Shown: one piece after another, positions 9,131 through 20,261 of the stretch
How the letters are laid out: every line of letters begins with the position of its first letter
Position numbering within the stretch: the stretch's first letter is position 1
DNA from: Hydnum rufescens UP504
Lineage: Eukaryota > Basidiomycota > Agaricomycetes > Cantharellales > Hydnaceae
Direction of reading: 5' to 3'
Length of the DNA stretch: 50,746 nt
Assembly: GCA_014904985.1 (NCBI GenBank)
Contig: MU129117.1
Location: 11,748 to 62,493, forward strand
Notes under the pieces: model-generated
Told to the model about the DNA's origin: nothing
Database searches by the model: none
What the model saw: the letters and a program-made list of their open reading frames with translations, nothing else
Made by a program: the position numbers and the translations under genes

Positions 9131-9700
9131 TTTTTGCTGTAGACATCCTATTCCCTGTGCTCCCCACCTCAAATGATGATGATGGTGACAACAAATCTGG
9201 GTCTCACTGTTAGTTCGGTCGTATCTGAACTAAGGAGTTGGGAGGAACTGGAAGGTGGTGGAGGTTCCAGGTCCAATGAATTAGCCCAGTCTGTAGGACT
9301 ATGGCCATTTCATATAGCCCAACAAGTTAGTAGTTCTTGAAGGGGAAGAGTCTCTATGCCCACAAGGGCAAAGTAGGTGGGCTTAGTCATCAGGACTGGG
9401 GTTGCACAGTGTGTAGTGCATAATCTGTAAGTCCGCAACTCCATGAGACGGACAGATGATGGTAGAAAAGATGCATTCCCAGGTACTGCCAGGACTAGCT
9501 ATCAATGACTGCTTATGTAATAAGGAGCGAAGCTAGCTAGAAACCAGGGCAGCACCAAACTCCAGTGGAGAAGCTTTCCACTGGGTTTGGACAAGAAGAG
9601 GGAAAAGGAAAAAGAAGATAAGAAAGGGGCTGGGGCTACTGCCCAGCCTATGATTCCACTGAAAGGCCTAAGGGATTCCCCACACCACTAACACTCACGG
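9131..9700. other. no gene recognised
   Basis: Low-CpG sequence with a short stem-loop around 9212-9236 (TTAGTTC/GAACTAA). I see no open frame with recognisable motifs and no RNA gene. Confidence 0.4.
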
Positions 9701-10120
9701 TGTTGGAAGGATAAAACCCTACTACATATATTCCACTTCAGGACCCAACTACCTCCTCAAACAAATCCAATTTACTCAATCCCAAGCCTTCAATTACCTA
9801 TCATTCCTTTGATTGCCATACAACATGGATTTCAATTTTCCAAGACCCATTTTATATCTCTTTCCTCCACCTTGTACATGAGACATTTATTTGTCCATCT
9901 CCAAGTCTTCAACAGACCACCTCAAATTGTAGTTATTTCAAGCCCAGCCAACTGTGGCTCAGGCAATTCAACTTGCCCTGTTTGTTTGGTACTCAATCCA
10001 TTATGCACTGCTCATTGCCTTGGTGGTGATATACAAGTCTGTATTATGTAAACAAGATCACCTAAGCCATTGCATCCAACTTGTGGACTGGTCACATGTT
10101 AAATAGGGGCTATTACAACA
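9701..10120 (+). repeat. LTR-like repeat, family C
   Basis: Starts TGTTGGAAGGATAAA and ends ATTACAACA, so the termini are inverted (TGTTG/CAACA). A diverged relative starts at 23651 (TGTTGGAGGGATAAA) and shares internal blocks such as CTTCAACAGRCCACC and GCAATTCAACTTGC. I see no target duplication. Confidence 0.55.
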
Positions 10121-11040
10121 CTCTCAAGGAGTAAAAGTGGAATATCTCACTCAGTTTTCATCAGATTGACTCAGTAAAATAGCATCCAGAAATCCACAAT
10201 TCAGATCTGTCTAACAATACCAAATTCATGTCTATCAAAAACGAACTGCATTCTCCAGGTTGATTTTATTACAAGTTTCATATTTCCCTTCAGTATTTCA
10301 CAAATGTCTCCATCAGTTTTAATCCAATTTGTTAGTGACAACCACCTCTGGAGAGATGCTGAAAATCCGCATTGAATGGTACCAAGGGAAAAACGAGCAG
10401 ATTAGAACTCAGTCTTCTGTGATTTAGTCTCCCCATGTCTCACTTCATCTTTATCTCCACTTTTCTGATTACTAAGGACATTCATTATTCTGGCACTCTA
10501 TGTCCAATGGAGGGTACATCTAGGATGACCAGTACCACCATTCCTCAAGGGATTCTGTTCAGTAGGAGAGGAGGAATAACTTGGTTCAGCCATATTCCCC
10601 TATTCTGACTTAATTCTTGAATATCTCTTTCAGTTGAAGCTTTTGACTTGATCTCTTTTTCTTCATTTTCACCTTAACCCCACCTTTCTTCTGGTTACCA
10701 TGGCATTATTACAGGATGTATATTAAGTGCAGGGGATGCGAATTTTGATTGATTTCCCCCTCCCCCTCAGTCTCTGAAGTCTTGAAGGACAGCTGTTGGT
10801 ATCAGGGTGACTTCCAGAATACACCTAGTATTGTTCACACTTTGTATAGGCTCTCAAGAGGAGAACCATCAGTGTGATTTCTGAATTAAATCCTCCATTC
10901 ATTCATTGTTAGAGCAATCCTGCCCTAGCAAGACAATTTCTCAACCTCAAGGCCTTTCATTCAATCAGACCTTAACCTGTGGATTGACTCTGTGGCCCTC
11001 TCCTTTCATCCTTGATTCAATAATCTTGGACTGTGGCATA
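10121..11040. other. diverged LTR B-like remnant and unannotated sequence
   Basis: 10130-10420 resembles the first 500 bp of LTR B (for example GAACTGCATTCTCCAGG followed by TTTTATTAC, and AAAATCCGCAT) but has lost nearly all CpGs. 10420-11040 shows no feature I can name. Confidence 0.35.
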
Positions 11041-14000
11041 CTGTATGCACACAAAGTCTAACAACAAAATTTTTTTGTGACATGACAGCAATGTGAGTTA
11101 ACATAACAATGGTGGGTCTGAGGGTGTGTGACACTAACAAAGACAATTTTTTTACTGACCAAGCCCCATGGTGAGCATGACACTGTAACATGCCCCAGGA
11201 AGCCTCCAGAGACAGCTATCACTGAATTTCATATTGCATACACACTCACCACTTTTTTTTTTAAAATCCTTGCTCTACAATCCCTCATCCTGTGCTCATT
11301 TCTATTATGTCATCTGGTGATGCAGTAATTGGGCCAATGGATGCATTTGTTAAGCATCTCTCCAAGGCTGAGTATAAGGAACAGACTGCTATAGATTTTG
11401 AAAAGCTTCACCTCCATGGCACTGCTAAAAAAGCAGTGGCCCGGAGATTAGAGGAGAAAAATAATGAGGCTCAGTGTGCCTACAACCATCTTCAACAACA
11501 TGAATACTGACTCAAGCATGCTCAACTTCAGATAACTCTCAGCCTGAGAGACAAATCAGGGAAGATGATCAAGAAGGTGGGACCCTCATTAAGTATCTCT
11601 CCAATTGTGACTATACACTCACTATAAATAGCATACAATGCCTCCTAATCTCATGCTGAAGCACCAATGCAAGGGCAATCCATTGTCCTTGCCACCCATT
11701 ATGAATAGGCATGGGCAAGTGATCAAGAAACATGTTCACAGCCACCATATGGAGTGGTTCCATCCTGCATGTTGGGGAGCTATTTCTGATGCAATGGTTC
11801 AGCATGGGTGGAGGATAGCCAAGGCACTCGGGTATCTTCAAAAGTCTCCTGGTGGTGCAGAATATAATACACTCTATCCCAGGACAATCGCAAACTGGAT
11901 GGAGAAGGGCTCCAAGAAGGATTGTCTATCTGGGTGTGGAAAATGGACAGTGAAGACCCTAGAGGCTGTAGAAAAGGCATGTCTGCATGTGCATGAATAC
12001 AAGTTCAACTTAGGACACCCTCACTTTTTGGTAAGTTTGTTTTTCTATCTAAAATATAATCTCAAGGGCATTTTCCTAGTCAGCACATCCCAAAATTGCA
12101 AGGATTATATGTGAGTGGCTCCAACAATTTTGCACTGCTGGTGTCCCCATATCTTGCATAGTCATAAAGTTGCAAATCCTTGGCACCATCAGATCTCATG
12201 CTCCTGAACTTCTTGAAGACCAAAAATTCAAGTGTTCTGACACATACATTAGGAAGTTTCTTCACACCCATCTCCACTGGTCAATGCATACATCTACTCA
12301 TGCAACTCAAAAAACTCCAGCGAACTGGCTGGGGCTCTGTGAAGATATGTTTATGTGGCTGGCATACTACATTAAGATGTTTGATGTCCCCACTGAACTA
12401 GTGATCAATGTGGACCAAACAGGTGTCTGCTTGATTCCAGCTGGGAACAAAACCTGGGTGCCAATGGGTTCAAAACAGGTCAATACCTTTGGTAAGGAAG
12501 AAAAATGACAATTTACACTGATGGTGGCAAGTTCAGCTGCAGGCGACCTTCTCCCATTCCAAGCCATCATGAAAGGAAAGACTTTGAGGTCTCTACCATC
12601 CAATAATTCACAAGCTGAAGGTGAACAGATGGGTATTATTTGGACACTGTGGGGAAAACCATTGGAGTTCACTCAAAGCAATGAAAATGGTCCGTATATT
12701 TGATTGCCCTAATCAGCACTGGTTTCTTTATTGATGATGTAAATAATTTAGTGGACAAATGATGTTCTTGTTCTGCATATTGAGAGAGTCAAGAAACAGT
12801 TGGGGTTACCAGTGGCACAAAAGGCAATCCTTGTAATCGACTCCTGGTCTGTGCACATAGGCAAAGATTACTGTGAGTGGATGAGGCAGGAGCACATCCA
12901 CATTAAGATTAATTACATCCCTGCTGGGTGTGCATTCTCTCCATTTTATCTTGGGTCATCCTGTCACTGACATTGCCCACCAGGTACAGGAAAAGTTCAG
13001 CCTGCTGATGTTGGATTACAACATGTCATCAAGCATCACATTTGGGGTCAATGCTTAGAATTTCTCGCTGCTGTAGTTGAGAGTGAAATCAAGGCTGGTT
13101 GGAATGCCACTGAGATATCTCTCCCTGATGGGCTTGAGCAACTACAAAATGAGAGTGCAAATTGGATTACGAGTGTCCTGCACTGGTTTCTCAAACACCC
13201 ACAGGTCATGAGGGAGGTGTGTTTGGGGTTTGACTTTCTTGAGAAACACACTAACATCCATCTAACCAGGCTTGAGAACAATGCATTATCAAAAACTGGA
13301 ACCTGTCATACAAGTGCTTGACAAGTCCAGAAGCCATCTGTACTGTTATGGAACAAGTTGCCAAGGACCCTTCCTTTGCATTGTCTGCTATTCCTCACCC
13401 TAATCTCCCTGATGATGTGGATCATCCCCAGTACTCCGACTACAATGCTGATGATGATACTGCACTGTCCGCTAGGAATATTGCTCAACTCCAGGCTCTA
13501 AATCCTGGCAATACTCAATTTACTATTTGGGAGATGGCTTTTTGCATGGCTGATGATGGTGAAGTTGGCTACCAAGCCATTAGTGATTTTGACAATGAGA
13601 TTCTCACTGATTGTGATGCGGATGGGGACATGGACCCCAATGGATCTTCAGGTGAGTCAAGTAGGATCCCTTTCCTATGATAGAACTGAAAGTTTGCTAC
13701 CAAAAATCATGACAATGATGAAGACATGGATCTTGACTCATAATCCACTCAAGCCTTTTGTTGCATTCCCCAACAAGCCTCTAGATACTTGTTTATAGCC
13801 TATTGCACTTTTTCACTTTGCACACAATTCACTTGTATATTCACATCCCTTAGTTCTGACCACTTTTTACATGTTTCTCCTTTAAAAAATGCTTCTTGTA
13901 CTTTAGAAATCCACCTTCTGTGACACAGAACCTCTAATTTCAGCTCCCAGTGATTTTTCCAAGCATGTCACACCCTACCACAGGTAACAACACCCTAGTG

Positions 14001-14083
14001 ACAATGCAACAGTTTTGTTAGGGGTGGGAACAACTTTTTCCACTTTGTGACATGACAGATTGTTAGACTTTGCATGCATACAG
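11041..14083 (+). mobile_element. second pogo-type DNA transposon with TA target duplication
   Basis: The TIRs are about 24 bp: CTGTATGCACACAAAGTCTA at 11041 against the complement of CTGTATGCATGCAAAGTCTA ending at 14083, two mismatches. TA flanks are at 11039-11040 and 14084-14085. A 10-bp GTGACATGAC motif lies subterminally at both ends but in the same orientation, not inverted. Total 3,043 bp, carrying one broken transposase gene. Confidence 0.85.
11308..13680 (+). pseudogene. pogo-like DDE transposase, disrupted
   Basis: The pieces fit one transposase. An N-terminal segment (11308-11507) breaks at a TGA after HEY. A DNA-binding region follows (11638-12030, with CxxC and Trp-rich motifs). 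A 49-nt intron, 12031-12079 (GTAAGT..CCTAG), restores the frame into EWLQQFCTAGVPIS. The catalytic part has D in VINVDQTGV (about 12412), D in LVIDSWSVH (about 12840) and D in QPADVG (about 12999), with a 54-nt intron, 12930-12983, before the last. A TGA at 12506-12508 sits where KEEK(R)QFTL is expected. A frameshift lies near 13280, and the acidic C-terminus runs 13318-13680. Arg codons appear converted to Cys, His and stops. Confidence 0.75.
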
Positions 14084-14265
14084 TAGTCTCTTAGGAGACT
14101 CCTGCTTACAATGGCCAGCCAGAGGCCTGATGCCTGCTACAAATGAAATACCCCAATGAAATCATGACTAGCAGCAGAACCAGGATGCCCACACCCACGA
14201 AATCTCATGTGCATGGGCTTCTAGCTCTACTCTGACCCTTGCTAGTTTAGATAGTGTGCCCAGTG
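14084..14265. other. no gene recognised
   Basis: A short low-CpG stretch between the pogo element and the solo LTR; nothing identifiable. Confidence 0.4.
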
Positions 14266-14762
14266 TGTAATATAGTGTATTACATAATTAAGTTAGGACT
14301 CAAAAGTCATGTATATATGGCAGTTGCCAAGATTAATCAAGTGAACCTTTGCCCAGATCTTTGTCACCTAGTGAGAAACCATGAACCTGTCTCTGCCCTC
14401 TCTACTATCTTGCTATCTGGTTGGCCTGTCTAGTAGCCATCAATACTGGGCTTTTCCTAGTCTGGGAGTAACACCTCTGGACCCTAGCAGGAAAGCAGTG
14501 AGTGGGACTGTCCCTTCCTCTCACTGATCCCCCACTCTTTCCTTAGTTAGTGACTGTGCCACTTGGCCAGTCACTACTTTATGTCCCTCATCATGACTCC
14601 CACTCCCTCACAACCTTTTCTCCTGTGTCCAGGGCAAAGCCAGTGCTTAGCCCTGTTTGCAGCTCCCCCACCTTAAGCCAGTGCTGAGGGTGGTGTGATT
14701 ACCCTCTCTTCTCATCCTTTCCCTATTCCTACTCCCTCCCCTGTCAACTCCACTTTGTTACA
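14266..14762 (+). mobile_element. solo LTR, family D, with 5-bp target duplication
   Basis: 497 bp from TGTAATATAG to TTTGTTACA (inverted ends TGTAA/TTACA). It is flanked by identical CAGTG at 14261-14265 and 14763-14767. No internal retroelement sequence adjoins it, so it is best read as a solo LTR left by LTR-LTR recombination. A relative lies at 1071-1534. Confidence 0.88.
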
Positions 14763-14984
14763 CAGTGCCTGTAGGCACCAGATGCACACGATTGTTCCTT
14801 TGTAAATTTATTTTTGGGTTCCCACTTTTTTAAGGTAGGCAACACACATAAGTCATCACTATGCCAGCTAATGCCGATGTGGCTGTGCACTGCAAAAATC
14901 GTTGAGCACCAATTCTTAGTTTGAGTCTGGAGGCCATAACCAAGTCTGAAGGCAACATTTGAGTTTTTCATGTATGTACAGGAA

Positions 14985-16460
14985 TTATTGGGCTGATTTT
15001 GAGGCCATCCACTCCCATATCATCTCCCATGTTGCATCTGCAGGCATCTGACAGTGCCTGTGATATTTTCTCATGGCCCATGCAGCTTCTCGGCTGTCCA
15101 ATCCACATTGATATCCGTCCATGTACCACAGAGACCAATTTGAGAACCTAAAGACGTGAATCAGATGGATCTGTGGTGGGGATTCAAGACCCAGAGTCAC
15201 CTACTGCCGCATTGAAAGTATGGAGACCATATCGAGTGCAGCCTTCGAGTTCTTTTCGACATCCTCAATCCTCGAAGATGGTGGTGCTTCTCGATATTCC
15301 CGCTTGGCATAGCCCCACACCTGTTCAATGAAGTTCAACTCACAATGAAACTTTGGTAGGAACAGCACATCGAAGCCTCTGGCTTGGCAATGTGTCATTA
15401 GCAGGCACGGAATATTGATGAAGTTGTCTGAACAAAAGAGAATGTTCTGACAACAGCAGCTGTTGTTGGCAATAGACCGGCAGCTGAAGTTCGGACACTG
15501 TGCACAAAGGGAATTAACGTTCAGATGTCCACGCTCTTTCAAAATCTGTGCCATTCCCTTGAATTTGCCAGGGTGCATCAGGTGATCATCCAGGAAGTAA
15601 AGAGTTTGTTGTTGGCCATTGAAAGTCATGTCAGCCATGCGTTTGATCTCAGTGTGTGGCTTGCCATTAGGGAGATGGAGGGTTTTTCCAGTTGGATCAT
15701 GAGTGGGGACAGTAATACCCCAATGCTTGGGGTTATGAGGCATATGGAAAGCAGAGAGTGTGTCCTCAGTGCGCTTAGCATGTGTACGAGCATTGTCAAA
15801 GACAAAAACATGCCTCTCATTTGGGTACTTTTGGCACAAGACATCCATTGCCCGAGTGGCTTGCTGCAGTACTTCTTCATTAGAGAAATATCCATTGCAG
15901 TTCTTGCCAGGCTTAAGTGTAACACGAGCATCAGAGTCATCTCCTTGCAGCCAGCCATAGTCAGCAGATACAAAGTTGGCAACCATCAGAGAGGCACCAT
16001 CTCCCTTGGCATATGGCTTGGCAGACTTGGAATTGTGAACCCAGCGAACTTTGCAGTGATCGTGAGCATAGAAGATTGATTCATCGTGGAACCAGACAAC
16101 AGTCCATTTTTCGGGGGGCAACGTGGGAACTTCCTCATTACCCTCATCATCCCACTTCCACATTGACTTTGCATACTCTGCCATAGCTGGCAAAAACATG
16201 CTCTGGCGATATCATGTGACATCCTCATGCTTGTGGCCGTCAGAGTACTGGCCTTTCCATTCCTTCTGCCAATGGTAGCCCATAATGCAAAGCCAGCGCT
16301 GTGTGGTGCGAAGTGAGATCGGCTTGTTTGATAGTCACATCTTCATCTCTGGAGTGCTCAAGAATTGCACAATATCCATGGCGGCAATGTAAGGCCCAAT
16401 ACCACAAAGGTGAGTCTGGATTTCATCTCTGAGATCCTCATCCGTAAGGAGTATTTGTCA
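14985..16460 (-). pseudogene. DDE_3-like transposase, truncated, with stops
   Basis: An IS630/Tc1-mariner-type DDE nuclease typical of agaricomycete repeats. On the minus strand the frame runs from about 16460 (LTDEDLRDEIQ) through KPISLRTTQRWL to a TGA at 16214-16212, then openly from 16199 to 15201. Catalytic motifs: D in VVWFHDES, D in VFVFDNARTH, E in ELNFIEQVWG; a Cys cluster (CQNILFC) precedes the last. After the stop at 15201 an intron (GTGACT..TTTAG, about 15200-15151) leads to the C-terminal exon ending at 14985 (MDGYQCGLDSREAAWAMRKY). Two TGA codons (16337-16335, 16214-16212) are best explained as former CGA. The N-terminal third, present in the relative at 41280, is missing, and I found no TIRs. 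Confidence 0.75.
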
Positions 16461-16531
16461 GGATCAAATTGACATTTGCTTCCGCCTAAGGACTTACCCG
16501 TCAGAGTATCATTCTTCATTGACTCTATCAT

Positions 16532-16744
16532 ATGGCGCCTACTTCCTCAAATGCTCTTGTCTCCTCTCTCCCTCCATTCACTATGGGGGTTATTGTCATC
16601 CTTGCCATTATTGGCATTTCTCTTATTATTATTGCCCTCATTCTATCAGGCCTCGGCCAGCGGGCTATGGGCTGGGTAGTCAACCAGTGGCAGCATTGGC
16701 ACCCTTGTCAGCACCTGTCATTCCCAAAAGAGAGAGATTTTTGA
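16532..16744 (+). CDS. small single-pass membrane protein, hypothetical
   Basis: A 70-residue open frame from an ATG in good context (ATATGGCG). One strongly hydrophobic segment (residues about 18-41, VIVILAIIGISLIIIALILS) is followed by a Trp/His-rich tail (WVVNQWQHWHPCQH). It ends a few bases before the primer-binding site of the minus-strand LTR A. I do not recognise it. It could be a cut-off piece of a larger gene, or chance: the region is Leu/Ile-codon rich in all frames. Confidence 0.35.
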   Translation: MAPTSSNALVSSLPPFTMGVIVILAIIGISLIIIALILSGLGQRAMGWVVNQWQHWHPCQHLSFPKERDF

Positions 16745-16751
16745 ATTGAAT

Positions 16752-16769
16752 CCCCTGTAAGGACCACCA
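16752..16769 (-). other. primer-binding site of LTR A element
   Basis: On the minus strand TGGTGGTCCTTACAGGGG lies 2 nt inside the LTR A end. The same 18-mer in the same place follows LTR B (21975-21958) and the other LTR A (28047-28064). It starts TGG, as expected for pairing with a tRNA CCA end. Confidence 0.8.
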
Positions 16770-16771
16770 CT

Positions 16772-17600
16772 TGTAACAGATGCTTTATCGCTCTGCAGAA
16801 ATTACTAACACCACCAGATGTTGGCTAGGTTATAGAGATTGGGAATGAAAAGGTATGGGAGGGGCTCAGGTTAGTCTCAATGGGTTGATTGGCTTACTAG
16901 GTATAGAAATGATATGGATGACTCTGATATGACGTAATGTTTCTGACTCTAGCTGGACTACTTGTATCATGATTGTTGAATTGAAACTTAGAAGCTATTT
17001 CTGATTTTAAACTTTTATGGGCTTGAACCTATTATCGTGTGATTCAGGGCTTAGATGTCTAGCACACCTACACTGAAGGGTCCTACAACTATCTACAACT
17101 TCTCGTTGTTGCTCTGAGTATGCCTTTCAGTTACTTGGCCACTTGAATTTCTTGTCTGTAACTACTTTATTTCGAGGGGAGTCTTATCTAAAAGCTACCT
17201 AAAAACTACAAATTTGATTCCTTATATGTATTTTTGGATGTCTGTGTACTTTTCTGCACCAAAGTCTGTGTGATGTTTGGAATGGTGCAGTTGTGGGATG
17301 TTTGGATGACTAAATCAGGCTGAGTCATATCTTTTGCTTAGTCATACAAATAGCTTTGTCATACTTTTGAGTCCGGGTTTTTGATTACAAATCTTGGTTA
17401 CATAAGCATATTTTTTGACATGTAGAAAACTTTTTATTTTGTTTGTCAAATGGAGTTATTTCAACTGAGTTTCCTTGATATCTTTGGGCTGTAGCATGAT
17501 AAAGTTGTCCTAAACACTCCAACAGATCATTGATCGAGGTTTAAGGTCAGAGCACTTCCAAACTCACATTTTCAGATACTAGGCAGTTATTCCTTCTACA
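16772..17600 (-). mobile_element. LTR, family A (5' LTR of a truncated minus-strand element)
   Basis: 829 bp. On the minus strand it runs from TGTAGAAGGAATAACTG to ATCTGTTACA. It matches 47264-48093 end to end, and the split copy at 24037-28044. A primer-binding site adjoins its 3' end (16769-16752), but no gag follows, so the element body is lost. Confidence 0.85.
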
Positions 17601-17777
17601 CCACACGCTCCATTCGTCCATTCATTTCTGCACTAAAGAGAGATGCAGCTGTGGCTGCTGCCAACTTGAGAAGGTCATGCGGCCTCCCGAAATAAAGGTG
17701 CAGGCCACAAGGATCCAGGCTGGATTTGCCATCCCGGATGCGATATGAGCAGATGCTCATGGTCTTACATGCATATG
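17601..17777. other. coding-like remnant between LTRs A and B
   Basis: On the minus strand a frame is open across this stretch (CSYRIRDGKSSLDPCGLHLY and on). I cannot assign it to a family. It is absent from the corresponding place on the other side of the inverted arrangement (23539-24036). Confidence 0.3.
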
Positions 17778-19456
17778 TGTGGAAGATAAAAACATCCAGT
17801 ATCAGAAAATGCGAAATCACACCACTTCCAGCCATTGGAGGATCACATGACCAATTACGAAATTAATTACGGCTATGTGCGGAAATCGAATTCGTTCTAT
17901 AACTCCGTCAGTTTTGATCGGAGAGGTACGCCCATATAACGCTTAGAAAGCTACGATTCACACCTTTCGAACGGTACCAAACACAAGTCGAACGGACCAA
18001 AACTGCACTCTCCAGGCCAATTTTACTACCAAAATCCGGAATTTCCAGTAAAAAAACGAATTTCTCCGATCAGTTCGCATTCAATCCTTTCGGAACAACC
18101 GCGCCTAGAAAGATATAAAAATCCGCATCCGACGGTACAGAGCACGCGAAGAACAGATCAAAACTGAACTCTACAGAGCGATATTACTATCAGAATCAAC
18201 ACCCATCAGTAACAAACAAATTTCTCTGTCAGTTTACACCGGATCTTCTCGGAACCACTGCGCCCAGAAAGCTGTGAAAAATCCACATCTAATGATACCA
18301 AGAACGTCTATTACGGATGCAAACTGCTGTTTCTGCATCGAATCCCATCCCATGCACTTGTCCCCATTATCAACCAACAACAAAACACCTTAACCACTGG
18401 ACTATGCTCAAATTAATCTCCAAAACCCGGAGATATCCTTTCATTTCGCCTCCAGAATGCTCCACATGGTCAGTGACCACATGCTCCAAGCATTCCACAT
18501 GCTCAGCAAATTGGTGACATCACCCCCCTCATGATTCCTTTTGTTCTCTTTATGAATGACATCACTATGACATCACCCTCATGATTCCTTTTGTTCTCTT
18601 TATGAATGACTCAGCTATGACCGCATTATTACATCATCTTGTTATTTTTCTTTTGTTCTCACATATGACTCACATATGACTCACCCATGGGGGAGTCATA
18701 TTTCTTAAACACAGCCACCTTCAGAAAGGTATAAAAGCTGGTAGATTTCCTGTACCCCACACACAATCATCTCCTCTCTGGAAATCATTACTGTCAACCA
18801 CTGTCAACTTTTCTGCTTGCCTCTAAAGAACAGTCTATCTATAAGCCATCTGGAGCTAAGTCATCTTCAAGGTTGTTGAGACAAAGCCACTGGTAGCCCT
18901 CTACGCGAATCACTAAAGCCAAGGATAGTTGCAGGACCTAAGGTTAGAGTTGCTGGACATCCAAGGAAAAGTAAGCATAATGAAATATGTATCAGGTTCT
19001 GAAGAAAGAAGAAAGAAACATACTAACAAAGACTAACCAAGCACTGACCAGTCTATAACCCACAGATATCCGCATTTTGACCAGGAGAACGTAAACAAGA
19101 ATACACAAATATCAGTAAACAGACCAACACAACACGAACAACATATAAGCCTTTCCACAAGCATCCCAGACGTATAAGCCTTTCTATAAGCATCCCACAT
19201 GACGTATAAGCCTTTCTACAAGCATCACAGACGTATAAGCCTTTCTATAAGCATCCCAAACGATATATCATTGACTACAGCTAGTCCATATCCCTTCCTA
19301 TTCTCCACTGAACACCATACACATCTTGCAGAGTGTGATCAACCATTGAAGCGAACCAGCCCAACAAATAACAACAGAAATACAGTCTCCCATCCACACA
19401 CTGGCTGAACCAGATTTTATTTGACAGTCATTGGAGCTCCCAACCCTTCTTCTACA
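17778..19456 (+). mobile_element. LTR, family B (plus orientation)
   Basis: 1,679 bp from TGTGGAAGATAAAAAC to CTTCTTCTACA (inverted ends TGTGGAAG/CTTCTACA). Promoter region: TGACTCA sites at 18607-18613, 18666-18672 and 18677-18683, then a TATA box (GGTATAAAAGCTGG, about 18728). The leader carries four tandem copies of a roughly 30-bp unit (ACGTATAAGCCTTTCTATAA) at 19141-19262; the minus copy has only one. No primer-binding site follows, so it is a 3' or solo LTR. CpGs are largely intact. Confidence 0.85.
18607..18740 (+). promoter_or_regulatory. LTR B promoter: TGACTCA cluster and TATA box
   Basis: Three perfect TGACTCA heptamers lie 45-130 bp upstream of GGTATAAAAG. TGACTCA is the core site of Gcn4/AP-1-type bZIP regulators, so starvation-linked control of this LTR is a reasonable inference, not a demonstrated one. 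Confidence 0.6.
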
Positions 19457-20220
19457 ACGGAACTAAGGCAACGGCCTTCACCGATGAGAAAGGCTGGATT
19501 GAGGCATCACAATGGGTTTTGGCTGCATGGAATAGAGGTGACTCTTATTCATCGTGCCTTTGGAAGTGGTGTCGCACATACATGTCGGACCTCACAACAC
19601 TGCCAAGGAATATATATGGGACATGGAAGTCATCAATACTGTCAGGGCAACACTGCCGTTGAAGCCACAAACAGAAAGAGGAAAGAGCTTAATTAACCAC
19701 ACGCTATCGCAGTGGGAATCCTGAGTATACACCACACAACAAGGGACACACAAGTCTCGCACCTATCACAGTGGGAATCCTGAGAGATCGAAACTGGTGA
19801 TCCCCCAACTGCGAAGGGCTATAAATACTATTTCCTGCACACAGCCTCCAACCTTCCAGAGCCTTCCACCGTCTTCCATAACCTTCCGGATCCTCCTAGA
19901 ATGCCGGCTCTGCAGCCCATCAGTCAGCCTCCACAGCCACCATCACTAAGCCTCACTAAGCTGACGCAGCCGTGTTAGGAATCCTGTGTGCACCTCCACA
20001 TGGCTATGCCCCAACTTCCATATGTATCCCCCTTAGTGTATGTACTTCCAAGGCAGTGTACGCCTGGGCACTCCAAAGGTGTCCAAAGTGTCAAATGACC
20101 GTAATGACGTGGATGGAGTACGGATTGGGACAGGTGATGTGGATTCAGGGACTGGGGGTAGAGGAGGAGGAGGGGGAGTCTGGATTGGCAACTCATGGAC
20201 TCACGTGGGGAGGAGGAAGA
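19457..20220 (+). other. promoter-like region with truncated start of a gene
   Basis: CpG-rich sequence. Two near-identical 20-bp direct repeats (ATCGCAGTGGGAATCCTGAG at 19706, one mismatch at 19765) precede a TATA box (CTATAAATA, 19819-19827) and an ATG at 19901 that opens a short Pro/Gln-rich peptide (MPALQPISQPPQPPSL) stopping at 19978. The assembly gap cuts the region at 20221. It could be the leader and start of a gag, or a host gene. Confidence 0.35.
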
Positions 20221-20245
20221 NNNNNNNNNNNNNNNNNNNNNNNNN
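20221..20245. other. assembly gap (25 N)
   Basis: Exactly 25 Ns, a conventional scaffold-join size. Order and orientation across it are not proven by sequence. Confidence 0.99.
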
Positions 20246-20261
20246 TCTTTCAGTCACAAGC

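Noticed and set aside
9200..9260. tRNA-like fold near TTAGTTCGGTCG
   Set aside because: Only one 7-bp stem pairs; there is no acceptor stem, no T-loop consensus and no cloverleaf.
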